Shown here in pieces: positions 1 through 9,505 of a stretch of DNA of 64,000 nt (within the stretch, counting starts at the first letter, position 1; every line of letters starts with the position of its first letter). Source of the stretch: Sedimentibacter sp. (GTDB lineage: Bacteria; Bacillota; Clostridia; Tissierellales; Sedimentibacteraceae); assembly GCA_018436705.1 (NCBI GenBank), contig JAHDLA010000003.1, positions 62,001 through 126,000 on the forward strand, read 5' to 3'. The notes beneath the pieces are model-generated. The model saw nothing but the letters and a program-made list of their open reading frames with translations, was not told where the DNA came from and searched no databases. The position numbers and the translations under genes were made by a program.

Positions 1-1098
1 GTAATGTTCTACATCATTGAAATCCGCAATTGATTTATCCATTTTTTTTGCTTTGAAACTTTTGTCCAGATCACAAATAATGTCAAATAGAGCACTCATA
101 GAAACATGCATATAATTAACATCAGCAGCAAATTCAGACAATGTTCTGTTCGGTATCATCTTGTTAATGCCATTTATAATTTTCTTGTATTCATCTCTCA
201 GCAGCTTAACTTCTTCCTGTTTTTCCCCATCAATCTCTTCCTTTGCTTTTCCTCTTATCTGTTTCAGCGACAAATTTTTCACATTGTGTATTAAATATAA
301 AAATTTTTCGAAATCATTTTTAAGGGTTTCTTCCAAATTTTGAATATTTTGCATATCATCCATTAATGTTTCTTTATATGGAGTGGGACCGTCATCATCA
401 CACAATTTTATCGCAGTTTCAAGTATTTCTTTGGCTCCTGATAGCTGAAGCATAATATTATCCTTTATCGCCTTCGTCCACGGTGATTTTTTCAAATCAT
501 CGCTAGATATCAGAAGCATATTAATTTTTTCATCGAGCCACTTCATGGGATCTGGAAAGCTTAAAATAAATCTGTAAATATCCTTAATAATTTCGTTAAG
601 TTCAAAATCGCCACGGTTTCCGGTAAAACTCTCAACAAGCTGAACAAATCCAGGAGTTTTTTCCGTATAATGTTTTTCCAAAATCTCGTCTATTGTTTCA
701 TTAAGAAGTATGTCAATTTCATTAACATCACCTATTCTAAAATTCGGATCAATTCCAATTACATGAAAGTTCTTTCGAACAGTATCAATGCAGAATGCGT
801 GTATTGTAGAAATGTTTGATCTGCCTAAAAGATTAAGTTGCTTACTCAGATGTCCCTTATTACTACTGTTCTGCACTGCCTTTATAAGTGCTTTGTGAAT
901 TTTCTGCTTCATGCCGGAAGCAGCAGCATTGGTAAAGGTTACAATCAAAAATTTATCTATGTCCTCATTATCGTCAATCAACAGCTTAATAATTCTTTCT
1001 ACCAGGACTGTAGTCTTTCCAGACCCTGCCGCTGCAGACACAAGTATATTTTTTTTCCTCGTATTTATTACTTTTAGTTGACCGTCACTGAATTTCAT
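1..1098 (-). CDS. addA: AddA, ATP-dependent helicase/nuclease subunit A (N-terminal part, cut by window edge)
   Basis: N-terminal 366 codons of AddA, the UvrD-type helicase-nuclease that works with AddB on double-strand breaks at Chi-like sites. The frame is open to base 1, so the rest lies outside. The translation starts MKFSDGQLKVINTRKKN and is followed at about residues 20-35 by a superfamily 1 Walker A motif (AAAGSGKTTVLVERI) and then by motif Ia (VTFTNAAA). AddA is normally about 1,200 residues, so roughly 30 percent is visible. The ATG overlaps the addB stop codon (ATGA, 1095-1098), which implies translational coupling. The C-terminal RecB-type nuclease domain cannot be judged here. Confidence 0.93.
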   Translation of the reverse strand, partial: MKFSDGQLKVINTRKKNILVSAAAGSGKTTVLVERIIKLLIDDNEDIDKFLIVTFTNAAASGMKQKIHKALIKAVQNSSNKGHLSKQLNLLGRSNISTIHAFCIDTVRKNFHVIGIDPNFRIGDVNEIDILLNETIDEILEKHYTEKTPGFVQLVESFTGNRGDFELNEIIKDIYRFILSFPDPMKWLDEKINMLLISSDDLKKSPWTKAIKDNIMLQLSGAKEILETAIKLCDDDGPTPYKETLMDDMQNIQNLEETLKNDFEKFLYLIHNVKNLSLKQIRGKAKEEIDGEKQEEVKLLRDEYKKIINGINKMIPNRTLSEFAADVNYMHVSMSALFDIICDLDKSFKAKKMDKSIADFNDVEHY

Positions 1099-4000
1099 TT
1101 ATCTTCGCCGCCTTTTTTCAATATTTCCGACAATATTTCTTCCTTACGCAGTTTTTTTATCCTTCGATAATTATTTCCATCCACAGCCGGGTCAAACTGA
1201 CACACAGATTTGAATTCACAATATTGACAGGGGGTCTTGCTTCCTGAATCTTTCCTGTACGGCATTATATCAATATTTCCATCCATTATTTTTTCTGCAA
1301 TTTCTCCCGCAACTTCATCTGCTTTGTTTAAAATCGCTTTAAATTCTTTATAAGTTAGTGTTTTTGAATATCTGGACGTACTTCCGTCCTTATTTAACGA
1401 AACGGGAACAACATCAGATTTCCTTACAGTCTCAACATCACTGTCCATGTTCAAAATAACATTCATATCCTCAACAATATAACCTTTGAGGGAAAGTTTT
1501 TTAAATATTTCGTATTCTGATTCTGAAGATAAAACTTCATCTCCGTCAATCATCGGATCATCTATACAAAAATAATACGCTCCACCTATCTCGGGAGCTG
1601 TCTCAAACAGCTTTTTACCATTTTTGATTACTGCCGACATATATATCAATAGCTGAAGTTGGAGTCCCTGCACAGCATCAGACAAATCAATATCCTTATA
1701 TGAAGACTTATAGTCTATTACATTTATATATACCTTATCATTCTTCTTAAGAATATCCACCCTGTCAATCCTGCCTTGCAGAAATATGCTTGTATTATTT
1801 GTCAGCTTTATTTCAACAGGGTCAATCCTAATTTCCATATGCCTGTCACCTATAACAAGTTCTGTATACGTGGGACGAAATTTACCTTTTTTAAGCTGCT
1901 CAACAATTGTATTTGCGGCCCTGTTTACCAGCCTTTTTACCTTTTCTTTCATGTATCTGTTCCGCTCGTTTGAATCAAAAGCTGTATAATCCATAGCTCC
2001 GTCTTGTAAGATTTTCTCCGTGCATTCTTGAGACATGGTATGTATTTTACCCTTGTCCAATTTATCTATATTTTCAAGCTCGCTAGAAATTGATTTGGTA
2101 AACTGTTCAACAGACTGGTGATATATATTTCCCAGGTCATAAAATTCTATTTTTTGAACTAATCTAGGTTGCGGCCTGATCACATTGTCCATAAAAAATT
2201 TAAACGGGCATGCAGCAAAATTTTCAATTTTAGATACCGACATTAAAACAGGATTATCATGTAGCTTCTTCAGGCTGTTTTTATTTATATTTTCTGTGCT
2301 GTTTTTATAAGACAGCCCTTTGTGTATCAAATCTATTACAATTCCTTCATTTGCTTCATACCATGAATACACATCTTTCCAGACAACATCAATGTTATTT
2401 CCTTCTGCAAAATCTCTCATGTTTGAAACAAGGTAGTCAATTGTTCCGCTTCTGTTTGATATCATTTCCCACTGACTCATTCCACTTAAGTCAGTCTGCT
2501 CATTGACTGCCGGAAATATCTGTCTCAACTTGTCCGCATACATTGACGGCTGCATAGTTCTTCCCTCAGCATTTCCAAGAGCCCAGCTCAAATATAGTCT
2601 ATCGGAAGCATTTGAAAACAGCTTGTAAATTGTATGCTTTTCTTTATAAACATAGTAGTCGGAATTATTTAAAAGCTTCACACCTGACTTTTCAAGAAAT
2701 TCTCTTTCGTAATCAAGAAGTAGACCCTTTTCGTTGTTTCTTGAATCAAGTTTTCCTTCATTGGCTCCAAGTATAAAAAGAACCTTTGAGGACTTTAAGG
2801 ATAGTTTCTCAATTTCGCCTACAGTAACTTTATCCAGAGTAGGCGGAATAATACTTATTTTAACTTCGTTAAATCCTGCCTCTATCATTTTTTTATATTC
2901 ACGGGGGCTTATTTCTGTATCTCCGCCCACAAGAACGATTTGTTCAAAAATATCTATTACATAGTTCCATACTTGAGCATTTTCGCCAGATAACTCGAAT
3001 TGTCCTGATTTCTTAAATATTTCAACCTGTCTTTCAATCTTTTCCTGAACCTTGTATTCTCTGAGAAAGTCAAGCATAAATACTGTAATATCCGCTGTTG
3101 TTTTTAAATCTTTCAGTTTCTTTTTATAGACTACCAGCCCGCTCACAAACTTTTTTCTCAGCAAATTAAAATATTCAATACCATCAGTGTTAAATTTGAA
3201 GGGCTTAAACCATCTATCTCCTTTAATTCCGTATTGAAGAGCAAAGTTTTCAAGTTTGCTTACTTCATCATAATTCAAATCGGAAAATCCTGTTTTCAAA
3301 AATTCAAATGTACTGTCATGCCTAAAATTATAAATAAGCATATCAAAAAGCGACAATATGAATTTAGTAAGTGGGTTTCCCATTATATCTCTCTTGTAAT
3401 CAAGAAAGTATGGAATTTTATATTTTGCAAAAACCTTTTTAACATTGACAGAATAACTGTCCATATCACCTGCGGCAATAGCTATGTCCTTCCACCTGTA
3501 CCCATCATCTCGAACAAGTGAAACAATCTTCTGAGCAGCCCTTTCTGTCTCAGAATAAGGATTCAGCGACGAAAATATCTGTATGGCTCCTGTGTCTTTG
3601 GTGAATTTTGAAGGGCTTACGGAAAATAGGTTTTTTTCTATTGCTTTGATTTCCTTATCCATTCTGCTACTGCTGAGAGAAATCAAGTTAATTTGGTCAT
3701 CTGAATTCTCTGACAAAATCCTATACGTATCACATACAATTTTAAATGCCTCCCAGTCTTCTGTACTGTGTGGGCTAATTAAGGTTTTTGATTCTGCATT
3801 TAATGTTACTGTAATGTGTATTGAACTTTCAGCCAGTTTTTTTATCAGTCTGTGCCTCTGCATGCTGAAGCTTTCAAATCCGTCAATCCATATTACGGAA
3901 TTTTTTATATAATCAGATTTTTCAACAGCCTCAATAACAAGATTAAGTTTATCTTCTTCATCAAAAAATACGTTATTTGTTCTCTTAACAATTTCACCGT

Positions 4001-4496
4001 AAATTTTAATTATATCTTCAAGCTTTTTATTTAAAAGACTGTTTTCATTATCATTTACCTTGTACTTAATTATTTTTTCAAGAAATTCTACGCTTATGCA
4101 GTTTTGCTTCATTTCGCTTATAAGAGAATTAAATTCTCTCAGAAATCCCTCCTGCTTTAAAGCAGTTCTAAATAGTTTAAGATCGTCCTTGTTCTCTTCG
4201 AACAACTGCTTTAAAAGCATAATCTTTCCATAATCGTTAATTTCCTGCATTTTTAGGCCGCCAACTTCTTCGAGAATTTTATAGCCCAACCGTGTAAAGC
4301 TTAAAACCTCAGCAGACATTATTCCATTGCTGCCTGTTCTTTCAATAACATCGTATTCAGCTTGATATGTCATTTGTTCAGGAACTATCAGCAATAAATG
4401 ATTATGATTGTTCTTTAGTATTTCATTATTTATATCATCACTTATATATTTTGATTTACCTGTCTTGGCCCTTCCGGCTACAATGGTTAGTCCCAT
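1095..4496 (-). CDS. addB: AddB, ATP-dependent helicase/deoxyribonuclease subunit B
   Basis: Full-length AddB (1,133 residues, usual family size), partner of AddA in end resection for recombination. Near residue 8 is the AddB P-loop GRAKTGKSKYI. The C-terminal half carries the RecB-family nuclease region (GRIDRVDI, then VIDYKSS). The four cysteines expected for the 4Fe-4S cluster that staples the nuclease domain are present: one near residue 763 (AACPFKFF) and three at about 1090, 1093 and 1099 (CQYCEFKSVC). The start is the ATG at 4496, with a TCCTCC-complement ribosome site just upstream. It lies downstream of yhaM on the same strand and overlaps addA by 4 nt. Confidence 0.95.
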   Translation of the reverse strand: MGLTIVAGRAKTGKSKYISDDINNEILKNNHNHLLLIVPEQMTYQAEYDVIERTGSNGIMSAEVLSFTRLGYKILEEVGGLKMQEINDYGKIMLLKQLFEENKDDLKLFRTALKQEGFLREFNSLISEMKQNCISVEFLEKIIKYKVNDNENSLLNKKLEDIIKIYGEIVKRTNNVFFDEEDKLNLVIEAVEKSDYIKNSVIWIDGFESFSMQRHRLIKKLAESSIHITVTLNAESKTLISPHSTEDWEAFKIVCDTYRILSENSDDQINLISLSSSRMDKEIKAIEKNLFSVSPSKFTKDTGAIQIFSSLNPYSETERAAQKIVSLVRDDGYRWKDIAIAAGDMDSYSVNVKKVFAKYKIPYFLDYKRDIMGNPLTKFILSLFDMLIYNFRHDSTFEFLKTGFSDLNYDEVSKLENFALQYGIKGDRWFKPFKFNTDGIEYFNLLRKKFVSGLVVYKKKLKDLKTTADITVFMLDFLREYKVQEKIERQVEIFKKSGQFELSGENAQVWNYVIDIFEQIVLVGGDTEISPREYKKMIEAGFNEVKISIIPPTLDKVTVGEIEKLSLKSSKVLFILGANEGKLDSRNNEKGLLLDYEREFLEKSGVKLLNNSDYYVYKEKHTIYKLFSNASDRLYLSWALGNAEGRTMQPSMYADKLRQIFPAVNEQTDLSGMSQWEMISNRSGTIDYLVSNMRDFAEGNNIDVVWKDVYSWYEANEGIVIDLIHKGLSYKNSTENINKNSLKKLHDNPVLMSVSKIENFAACPFKFFMDNVIRPQPRLVQKIEFYDLGNIYHQSVEQFTKSISSELENIDKLDKGKIHTMSQECTEKILQDGAMDYTAFDSNERNRYMKEKVKRLVNRAANTIVEQLKKGKFRPTYTELVIGDRHMEIRIDPVEIKLTNNTSIFLQGRIDRVDILKKNDKVYINVIDYKSSYKDIDLSDAVQGLQLQLLIYMSAVIKNGKKLFETAPEIGGAYYFCIDDPMIDGDEVLSSESEYEIFKKLSLKGYIVEDMNVILNMDSDVETVRKSDVVPVSLNKDGSTSRYSKTLTYKEFKAILNKADEVAGEIAEKIMDGNIDIMPYRKDSGSKTPCQYCEFKSVCQFDPAVDGNNYRRIKKLRKEEILSEILKKGGEDK

Positions 4497-4531
4497 TCCT
4501 TCCTCCTGTTACAATTTCAGTACAATTTGTA

Positions 4532-4600
4532 AAGGAACGACATAAATCGATCGACAAGCTGCTGAATCACCTTGCCGCTTTGATGACGAAGTCGTTCCTT
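4532..4600. repeat. Isolated palindromic element between yhaM and addB
   Basis: Perfect 10-bp inverted repeat (AAGGAACGAC at 4532-4541 and GTCGTTCCTT at 4591-4600) enclosing 49 bases that contain a smaller palindrome (ATCGATCGA). It sits in the 125-bp gap between yhaM and addB. No U-tract follows on either strand, so it is not a typical terminator. It could be an RNA stem in the yhaM-addB transcript or a relic of a small mobile repeat. No second copy was found in the window. Confidence 0.5.
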
Positions 4601-4621
4601 AAATCTGTTTATATTGCCACT

Positions 4622-5635
4622 TTACTCACCTGACATTTTATATAAATTTCTGTTATCCAAAATCCATATCTTATCGGTAAACTTACCATCGCCTATACCT
4701 TCAAGCGCATGTTCAAAGTCAAACATTCTTGCGTCTATTATGTCCAGAAAATGCAAAAGCTCTGCTTCGGGAGTCATGGGCTTTTTAGGGCTGCCGAATT
4801 CCGGTTCATAATGGTGAGATAAAACCATGTGCTGTAGAATTATGCTCTTTTCCCTGTCTATACCAATTTTATCTCCTTCAATTTCTATTTCCTTTATTCC
4901 TTGGATTATATGCCCCAACAGCTTACCTTCCATTGTGTAGTCAGAAACAACACCGTATTCATCAGAGTCCATTTCCAGTATTTTGCATATGTCATGGAGT
5001 ATAACTCCTGAATACACGTAATCCATTCTTAGGAAGCCATACACCTGACCAAGATTTTCACCTGACTGTAACATCCTAAGCGTATGGTACAGCAGTCCCC
5101 CCATGTATGAGTGGTGATTTTTTTTTGCGGCGGGATAGTAAAGCAGCTTATTACTGTATTTGGAAATTATATTTCTTACAAGCAATTTAATTTCTTTATC
5201 ATTAATTTTATCTATATATGATTCAACTTCAGTATACATTTCATCATTACTAATAGGTGCCGAAGGTATAAGCTCCGATACTTGTATCGAATCCGAAGAG
5301 TTCTTAGCTCTTACTTTATTTACTTTAAGCTGCTTTGACCCGTTCCATTCTAAAACCTCTCCTCTTACTTTGACAATAGAATTATTTTTCAGGATAGCTT
5401 CTTTTTCTTCGGTATACTCCCATATTTTCGCATTAATTTCACCCGTTTTATCCACCAATTCAATATCTATGTACTGCTTTCCGTTTGTAGTCTTCTTAAC
5501 CTCGCTGCTTTTTACGAGATAGAATCCATCTGCTTTTTCGCCTGCCGTCAGCTCAGAAATATTTTTGTTGGAATTTCTCATAGTTTTTATCTGCTCTTTT
5601 GCTTTATCATTTAACAAGTCTTCTATACTTGACAT
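4622..5635 (-). CDS. yhaM: YhaM-type 3'-5' exoribonuclease (OB fold + HD domain)
   Basis: 337 residues, matching YhaM of Firmicutes, a 3'-5' exoribonuclease with some DNase activity. Residues about 35-115 form an OB-fold nucleic-acid-binding domain (KVRGEVLEWNGSKQLKV). An HD metal-dependent phosphohydrolase domain follows, with a histidine cluster (KKNHHSYMGGLLYHTLRM) and the HD pair in VILHDICKI, plus a downstream HMVLSHHYEPEFGSP segment typical of the family. The start ATG at 5635 follows GAGGCAG. A terminator (5753-5792) separates it from the sigma/anti-sigma operon upstream. It probably shares a transcript with addBA, since only 125 bp and no U-tailed hairpin lie between them. Confidence 0.9.
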   Translation of the reverse strand: MSSIEDLLNDKAKEQIKTMRNSNKNISELTAGEKADGFYLVKSSEVKKTTNGKQYIDIELVDKTGEINAKIWEYTEEKEAILKNNSIVKVRGEVLEWNGSKQLKVNKVRAKNSSDSIQVSELIPSAPISNDEMYTEVESYIDKINDKEIKLLVRNIISKYSNKLLYYPAAKKNHHSYMGGLLYHTLRMLQSGENLGQVYGFLRMDYVYSGVILHDICKILEMDSDEYGVVSDYTMEGKLLGHIIQGIKEIEIEGDKIGIDREKSIILQHMVLSHHYEPEFGSPKKPMTPEAELLHFLDIIDARMFDFEHALEGIGDGKFTDKIWILDNRNLYKMSGE

Positions 5636-5752
5636 CTATCTGCCTCACTTTTTTAATTTTTTATAGTAGTTATTATAACATATGCAGCAGAATCATTAAA
5701 TAACTTTTATAATTAATTAACTTAACTCAAAGTATAACCACGCATAACCACG

Positions 5753-5792
5753 AAAAAAGCCTGCATCCCTTAGCTTTTGGATTACAGGCTTT
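5753..5792 (-). terminator. Intrinsic terminator after the anti-sigma gene
   Basis: Inverted repeat AAAGCCTG (5756-5763) and CAGGCTTT (5785-5792). On the minus strand the stem runs directly into six Ts (complement of 5753-5758). A T-run is also present on the plus strand at about 5800, so it may work in both directions. It ends the sigma/anti-sigma transcript ahead of yhaM. Confidence 0.8.
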
Positions 5793-5852
5793 GATACTCT
5801 TTTTTTCAGTAACATCACATTTTACTTCTACCATTAGAAAAAGTAACTAATT

Positions 5853-7130
5853 TTACATTTTCTTCTTCCAATATTTTTTAATCTTCATCAGCAATACTAC
5901 AAATATAATTATAATCGGAATCAATATAGGTGAAGAAGTCACTGCAGCAACTACCATGTCTCCAAATCCCCTTACTATTGAATTTACCGTATTAATAAAT
6001 CCTTCTTTGGCACGTTCCCATATTCCTTTTTCACTTTTGAGGGTGAAATTGACTTCTCTTACTTCCTCAACATCCAGCTCTATTGTGGACATTGAAGCTC
6101 TGTCATCTATATCTGCAAGGCTTACATTAAGTGCATCTATTTCTGTTCTGACTCTTCTAAGCTCATTTTCTATCTTAAGCATTTCTTCGACCGTACTCGC
6201 CTTTTCAAACAGGTCTCTCAAATGCTGCTCCTGAATCTCGAGATTTTTTACCTTGTTGTCTTTTTCGTAGTATTCCTTTGTTGCATCCTTCTCATTAATG
6301 CTTTTTCTCTTAACATCGGAGTTTTCTTCTAGATAACTTACAAGCTCGTAGAAATCCTCCTGCGGAATTCGAACCTTCAAATTTCCACGCATAAGCTTTT
6401 TATCTTCATAAACCTGATATACTTCCGTTATATTATTTTCAATAAAGCCGCCCATGGAACTAATTTTTGTGTTTATCTCATTGAAAAATTCATTATAATC
6501 CTTTGTCTGCAGATACAAACTTGCAGATTTAATAATCTTCATTTCTCTGTTACTCTCGGTAGTTAATGCAGACTCATTTGAATCAATGCCGTCATTTTCT
6601 TTCCCTCTTACGCCTGCCGCCTTTAGATTGTTCGTATCTGCGATGAAATACTGTTCTTCTGCAGCGGATTCAGGCGCGGCACCTGATTCTTCAATATACT
6701 CCTGAGGCATTTCTGAAGGAGCTTCAGCCGTATCATATGACATTTCATTGCTTGATTTTCCCATGCGTGCATTGTTTAAACTGTATACTAATAATACCAA
6801 TACAAACGCAGCGGCAAGACTGCCATACTTCATCCACTTAAATTTACCGCTTCTCTTACTGTATACTTCCTGAATATTGGAGGTCTTCGTTGTTTCAATA
6901 TCTTCAGATGCTGCCTTCATAAGCTTTTTATGAAGTCTGTCGCAGTATCCGGCAGGCGGTTCTTCATCAGGAAGCTCATTCAACATTTGTATAAGCCTCC
7001 TGTAATCCTCAAGTTCACTTCGGCATTCAGGACAATTATCTAAATGCTCATCCATCAACTTTTTTTCTTCTTCACTTAATTCATTATCGATATAGAGTGA
7101 TAAATTATCTCTAACTTCATTACAATTCAT
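5853..7130 (-). CDS. Zinc-finger anti-sigma factor with DUF4349 extracytoplasmic domain
   Basis: 425 residues. The N-terminus is an anti-sigma zinc-finger (zf-HC2) domain: Cys3, then HLDNCPEC at about residues 29-36 (H-x3-C-x2-C). A membrane segment covers about residues 103-119. An acidic Ser/Glu-rich linker follows, then a DUF4349 region (about 190-380) with a long charged coiled coil. A second, strongly hydrophobic segment lies near the C-terminus (about 397-416) before a lysine-rich tail. The zinc-finger domain is inferred to hold the sigma factor encoded 12 bp upstream at the membrane. The outside DUF4349 domain is the likely sensor; its signal is unknown. Start ATG at 7130 with AGGCGGTGA ribosome site. 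Confidence 0.88.
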   Translation of the reverse strand: MNCNEVRDNLSLYIDNELSEEEKKLMDEHLDNCPECRSELEDYRRLIQMLNELPDEEPPAGYCDRLHKKLMKAASEDIETTKTSNIQEVYSKRSGKFKWMKYGSLAAAFVLVLLVYSLNNARMGKSSNEMSYDTAEAPSEMPQEYIEESGAAPESAAEEQYFIADTNNLKAAGVRGKENDGIDSNESALTTESNREMKIIKSASLYLQTKDYNEFFNEINTKISSMGGFIENNITEVYQVYEDKKLMRGNLKVRIPQEDFYELVSYLEENSDVKRKSINEKDATKEYYEKDNKVKNLEIQEQHLRDLFEKASTVEEMLKIENELRRVRTEIDALNVSLADIDDRASMSTIELDVEEVREVNFTLKSEKGIWERAKEGFINTVNSIVRGFGDMVVAAVTSSPILIPIIIIFVVLLMKIKKYWKKKM

Positions 7131-7142
7131 ATTTTCACCGCC

Positions 7143-7724
7143 TTAGTACTGAAATTTCAGTTCATTTTCTAATATTTCTTTCAAGTTCTTTCTTGCCCTG
7201 TTAAGTCTGGATTTTACCGTACCTAAATTACATGAAAGTATTTCAGATATTTCACCGTAAGAAAACCCCTGAATATCTCTTAAAATTATAATGGTTTTAA
7301 AATCATCATCCAATTTATTTATAGCATCATTAACAAGTTTATTATTGAAATTTTTTTCAACCAATTCATCCGGGTTCCCGGAGTTATCGGCAATTTCTCT
7401 TTGAACTTCGTTTACTCCTCCCAAATCAATGCTTTCATCAATTGAAAAGGTATTTATAGCCTTTTTTCTTTTTAAATCAATACATGTATTAACAACTATT
7501 CTATACAGCCAAACCTTAAAGGTTGACTCCATGTTAAAACTTTTTATGCTTTTATATACCTTAATTAAAGCTTCCTGTGATGCGTCCTCTGCGTCTTCGG
7601 TATTTTTGAGAACTTTCAATGCAATGTTATATGCAATTTTTTTGTAATCTTTGATCAGCTCTTCAAAAGCATCTATATTCCCCTTCCTGCTTTGCTCTAT
7701 AAGCCACAGCTCATTGCTTTTCAT
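7143..7724 (-). CDS. ECF-type RNA polymerase sigma factor
   Basis: 193 residues with the two ECF regions. Region 2 is at about residues 12-80 (FEELIKDYKKIAYNIALKVL, DAEDASQEALIKVYKS, then the -10 recognition helix with KVWLYRIVVNTCIDLKRKK). Region 4 is at about 130-185 (ILRDIQGFSYGEISEIL then GTVKSRLNRARKNLKEIL). It resembles the SigW/SigV group but cannot be assigned to a named regulon. It is co-transcribed with the anti-sigma gene 12 bp downstream. An ECF-like promoter upstream suggests autoregulation. Start ATG at 7724 after GGGGTGAAATA. Confidence 0.93.
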   Translation of the reverse strand: MKSNELWLIEQSRKGNIDAFEELIKDYKKIAYNIALKVLKNTEDAEDASQEALIKVYKSIKSFNMESTFKVWLYRIVVNTCIDLKRKKAINTFSIDESIDLGGVNEVQREIADNSGNPDELVEKNFNNKLVNDAINKLDDDFKTIIILRDIQGFSYGEISEILSCNLGTVKSRLNRARKNLKEILENELKFQY

Positions 7725-7752
7725 TATTTCACCCCGTTCGGTTATAATATAA

Positions 7753-7779
7753 GACGTTATAAAATTTTTATTTGTTCCA
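7753..7779 (-). promoter_or_regulatory. Candidate ECF-type promoter of the sigma/anti-sigma operon
   Basis: On the minus strand TGGAAC (7779-7774) and CGTC (7756-7753) are 17 bp apart. This fits the extracytoplasmic-function consensus (-35 with AAC, -10 with CGT) and differs from the vegetative TTGACA/TATAAT promoters elsewhere in the window. It lies about 30 bp ahead of the sigma start codon. Autoregulation is inferred. Confidence 0.55.
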
Positions 7780-7875
7780 AAAAAGTTTATTTAAATAAAT
7801 TTTTCTTTTACAAAAAATATTTTTATAACTAAAAATATTAAATTAATTATAGCATTTATCAATATTCCTGGCAAC

Positions 7876-7900
7876 AAAAAAGCGTTTCTTTCGAAACGCT
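7876..7900 (-). terminator. Terminator of hutH
   Basis: Perfect 8-bp stem AGCGTTTC / GAAACGCT (7881-7900) with a four-base loop, followed on the minus strand by a run of Ts (7876-7880). It lies 50 bp after the hutH stop codon. Confidence 0.85.
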
Positions 7901-7949
7901 CCAGTTTAATGATAAATTCATCAAAATATCAGTCTGTAAAAAAATTCTT

Positions 7950-9479
7950 TTAAAATTCAATACTTCCGGCCGCCTGCTCACTGGCGCTTATAATAGTATT
8001 ATCCATGATAAGTTCTTCGCACTTATTAATGTCTTCATAAAGAGGTCTGTCTTCCTTTAGCATGGGAACATGCTGTCTGACCGCTTTGTATACCGGATCT
8101 GTACCCTTGCCCAAACCCCTGTTTCCTCTCAGATCAATTCCTTGGCAGGCGCACATTATCTCCATAGCAAGCACCCTTCTCACATTCTCCATTATTTCTT
8201 TTGCTTTTCTTGCAGCTATGGTTCCCATTGAAACATGGTCCTCTTGATTAGCGGATGAAGGAATGCTGTCCACAGATGCAGGATGAGCAAGAACTTTGTT
8301 TTCGGACACAAGCGCTGCAGCCGAATATTGCACAATCATAAATCCGGAATTCAATCCTCCATGTTCAACAAGAAATGCCGGGAGTCCGCTTAACGCTGGA
8401 TTTACCAGTCTTTCAAGTCTTCTTTCGGATATATCCGCAAGCTCTGATAATGCGATCCCCAAAAAGTCAAAACTCAGTGCCATAGGTTGTCCGTGGAAGT
8501 TGCCGCCTGATATCCCTTCTCTGGTTTCAGGAAATATTATCGGATTATCGGTTACCGAGTTAATTTCTATTTCAACTTTTTCCTTTACATAATTTATCGC
8601 ATCCTTGCTGGCACCATGAACCTGAGGTGTGCATCGAAGAGAATACGCATCCTGAACTCTTATATCTCCCTGCCTTGTTGTCATTTTGCTTTCAGCAAGC
8701 AGCTGAAGCATAATTCTGGCCGTATCCTTCTGCCCTTTATGAGGACGCACGTCATGAACTTTCTGATCCAGTGCATCTACTATACCGTTATGTGCTTCAA
8801 AGCTCAGCGAAGCCGCTATATCCGATATTTTTAAAAGGTTAATCGCATCGTAGACAGTCAACGCTCCAACTGAAGTCATAACTTGAGTACCGTTAATCAA
8901 TGCAAGACCTTCTTTTGAAGTAAGTTCAATTATAGGTACACCTGCTTTTTTCATAGCTTCGGCCCCACTCATAACCTCACCTGCATATTCAGCCATTCCA
9001 AGGCCTATCATTGGAAGAACCATATGTGACAAAGGGGCTAAGTCTCCGCTGGCTCCCAGAGAACCCTTTTGAGGAACTACGGGATGCACTCCCTTATTAA
9101 GCATATCTATCATAGTTTGGATAGTTTCAAGCTTGGCACCCGAATACCCCTTAGCCAGATTATTTATTCTAAGCAGTATTATTCCTCTTACTATTTCTGT
9201 ATCGAAAGGTTTTCCGGCACCAACCGCATGAGTCACAATAAGATTTTTTTGAAGTAGCTTTGATTCTTCTTTTGAAATTGAAACATCGCTAAACTTCCCA
9301 AAACCCGTTGTTATGCCGTAGACAACATCTTCGTTTTCAACAAACTCATCCACTATTTTTCTTGATGCAATTATTTTATCAACTGCCGATTTTGATAATT
9401 CAACCTCATAGAAATTCCTGCAAACAGCTGCCACCTCTTCAAGAGTTAAAGTATTTCCCGTAATTATTACTTTGCTCAT
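7950..9479 (-). CDS. hutH: Histidine ammonia-lyase
   Basis: 509 residues, standard length. Converts L-histidine to urocanate and ammonia, the first step of histidine degradation; cytoplasmic homotetramer. The Ala-Ser-Gly triad that cyclises into the MIO prosthetic group is at about residues 143-145 (GSLGASGDLAPLSHM). The family signatures YGITTGFGKF, NGTQVMTSVGAL, QDAYSLRCTPQVHG and SSANQEDHVSMG are all present. The start ATG at 9479 follows AGGAGGTAAAA. No other hut gene is adjacent, so it is a single-gene unit with its own promoter, leader and terminator. It diverges from an Lrp-type regulator. Confidence 0.97.
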   Translation of the reverse strand: MSKVIITGNTLTLEEVAAVCRNFYEVELSKSAVDKIIASRKIVDEFVENEDVVYGITTGFGKFSDVSISKEESKLLQKNLIVTHAVGAGKPFDTEIVRGIILLRINNLAKGYSGAKLETIQTMIDMLNKGVHPVVPQKGSLGASGDLAPLSHMVLPMIGLGMAEYAGEVMSGAEAMKKAGVPIIELTSKEGLALINGTQVMTSVGALTVYDAINLLKISDIAASLSFEAHNGIVDALDQKVHDVRPHKGQKDTARIMLQLLAESKMTTRQGDIRVQDAYSLRCTPQVHGASKDAINYVKEKVEIEINSVTDNPIIFPETREGISGGNFHGQPMALSFDFLGIALSELADISERRLERLVNPALSGLPAFLVEHGGLNSGFMIVQYSAAALVSENKVLAHPASVDSIPSSANQEDHVSMGTIAARKAKEIMENVRRVLAMEIMCACQGIDLRGNRGLGKGTDPVYKAVRQHVPMLKEDRPLYEDINKCEELIMDNTIISASEQAAGSIEF

Positions 9480-9505
9480 TTTTACCTCCTAAATTTAATA
9501 TTTTT

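Noticed and set aside
5160..5522. Long plus-strand open frame opposite yhaM
   Set aside because: Antisense shadow of a well-supported gene, with no ribosome site and no recognisable protein.
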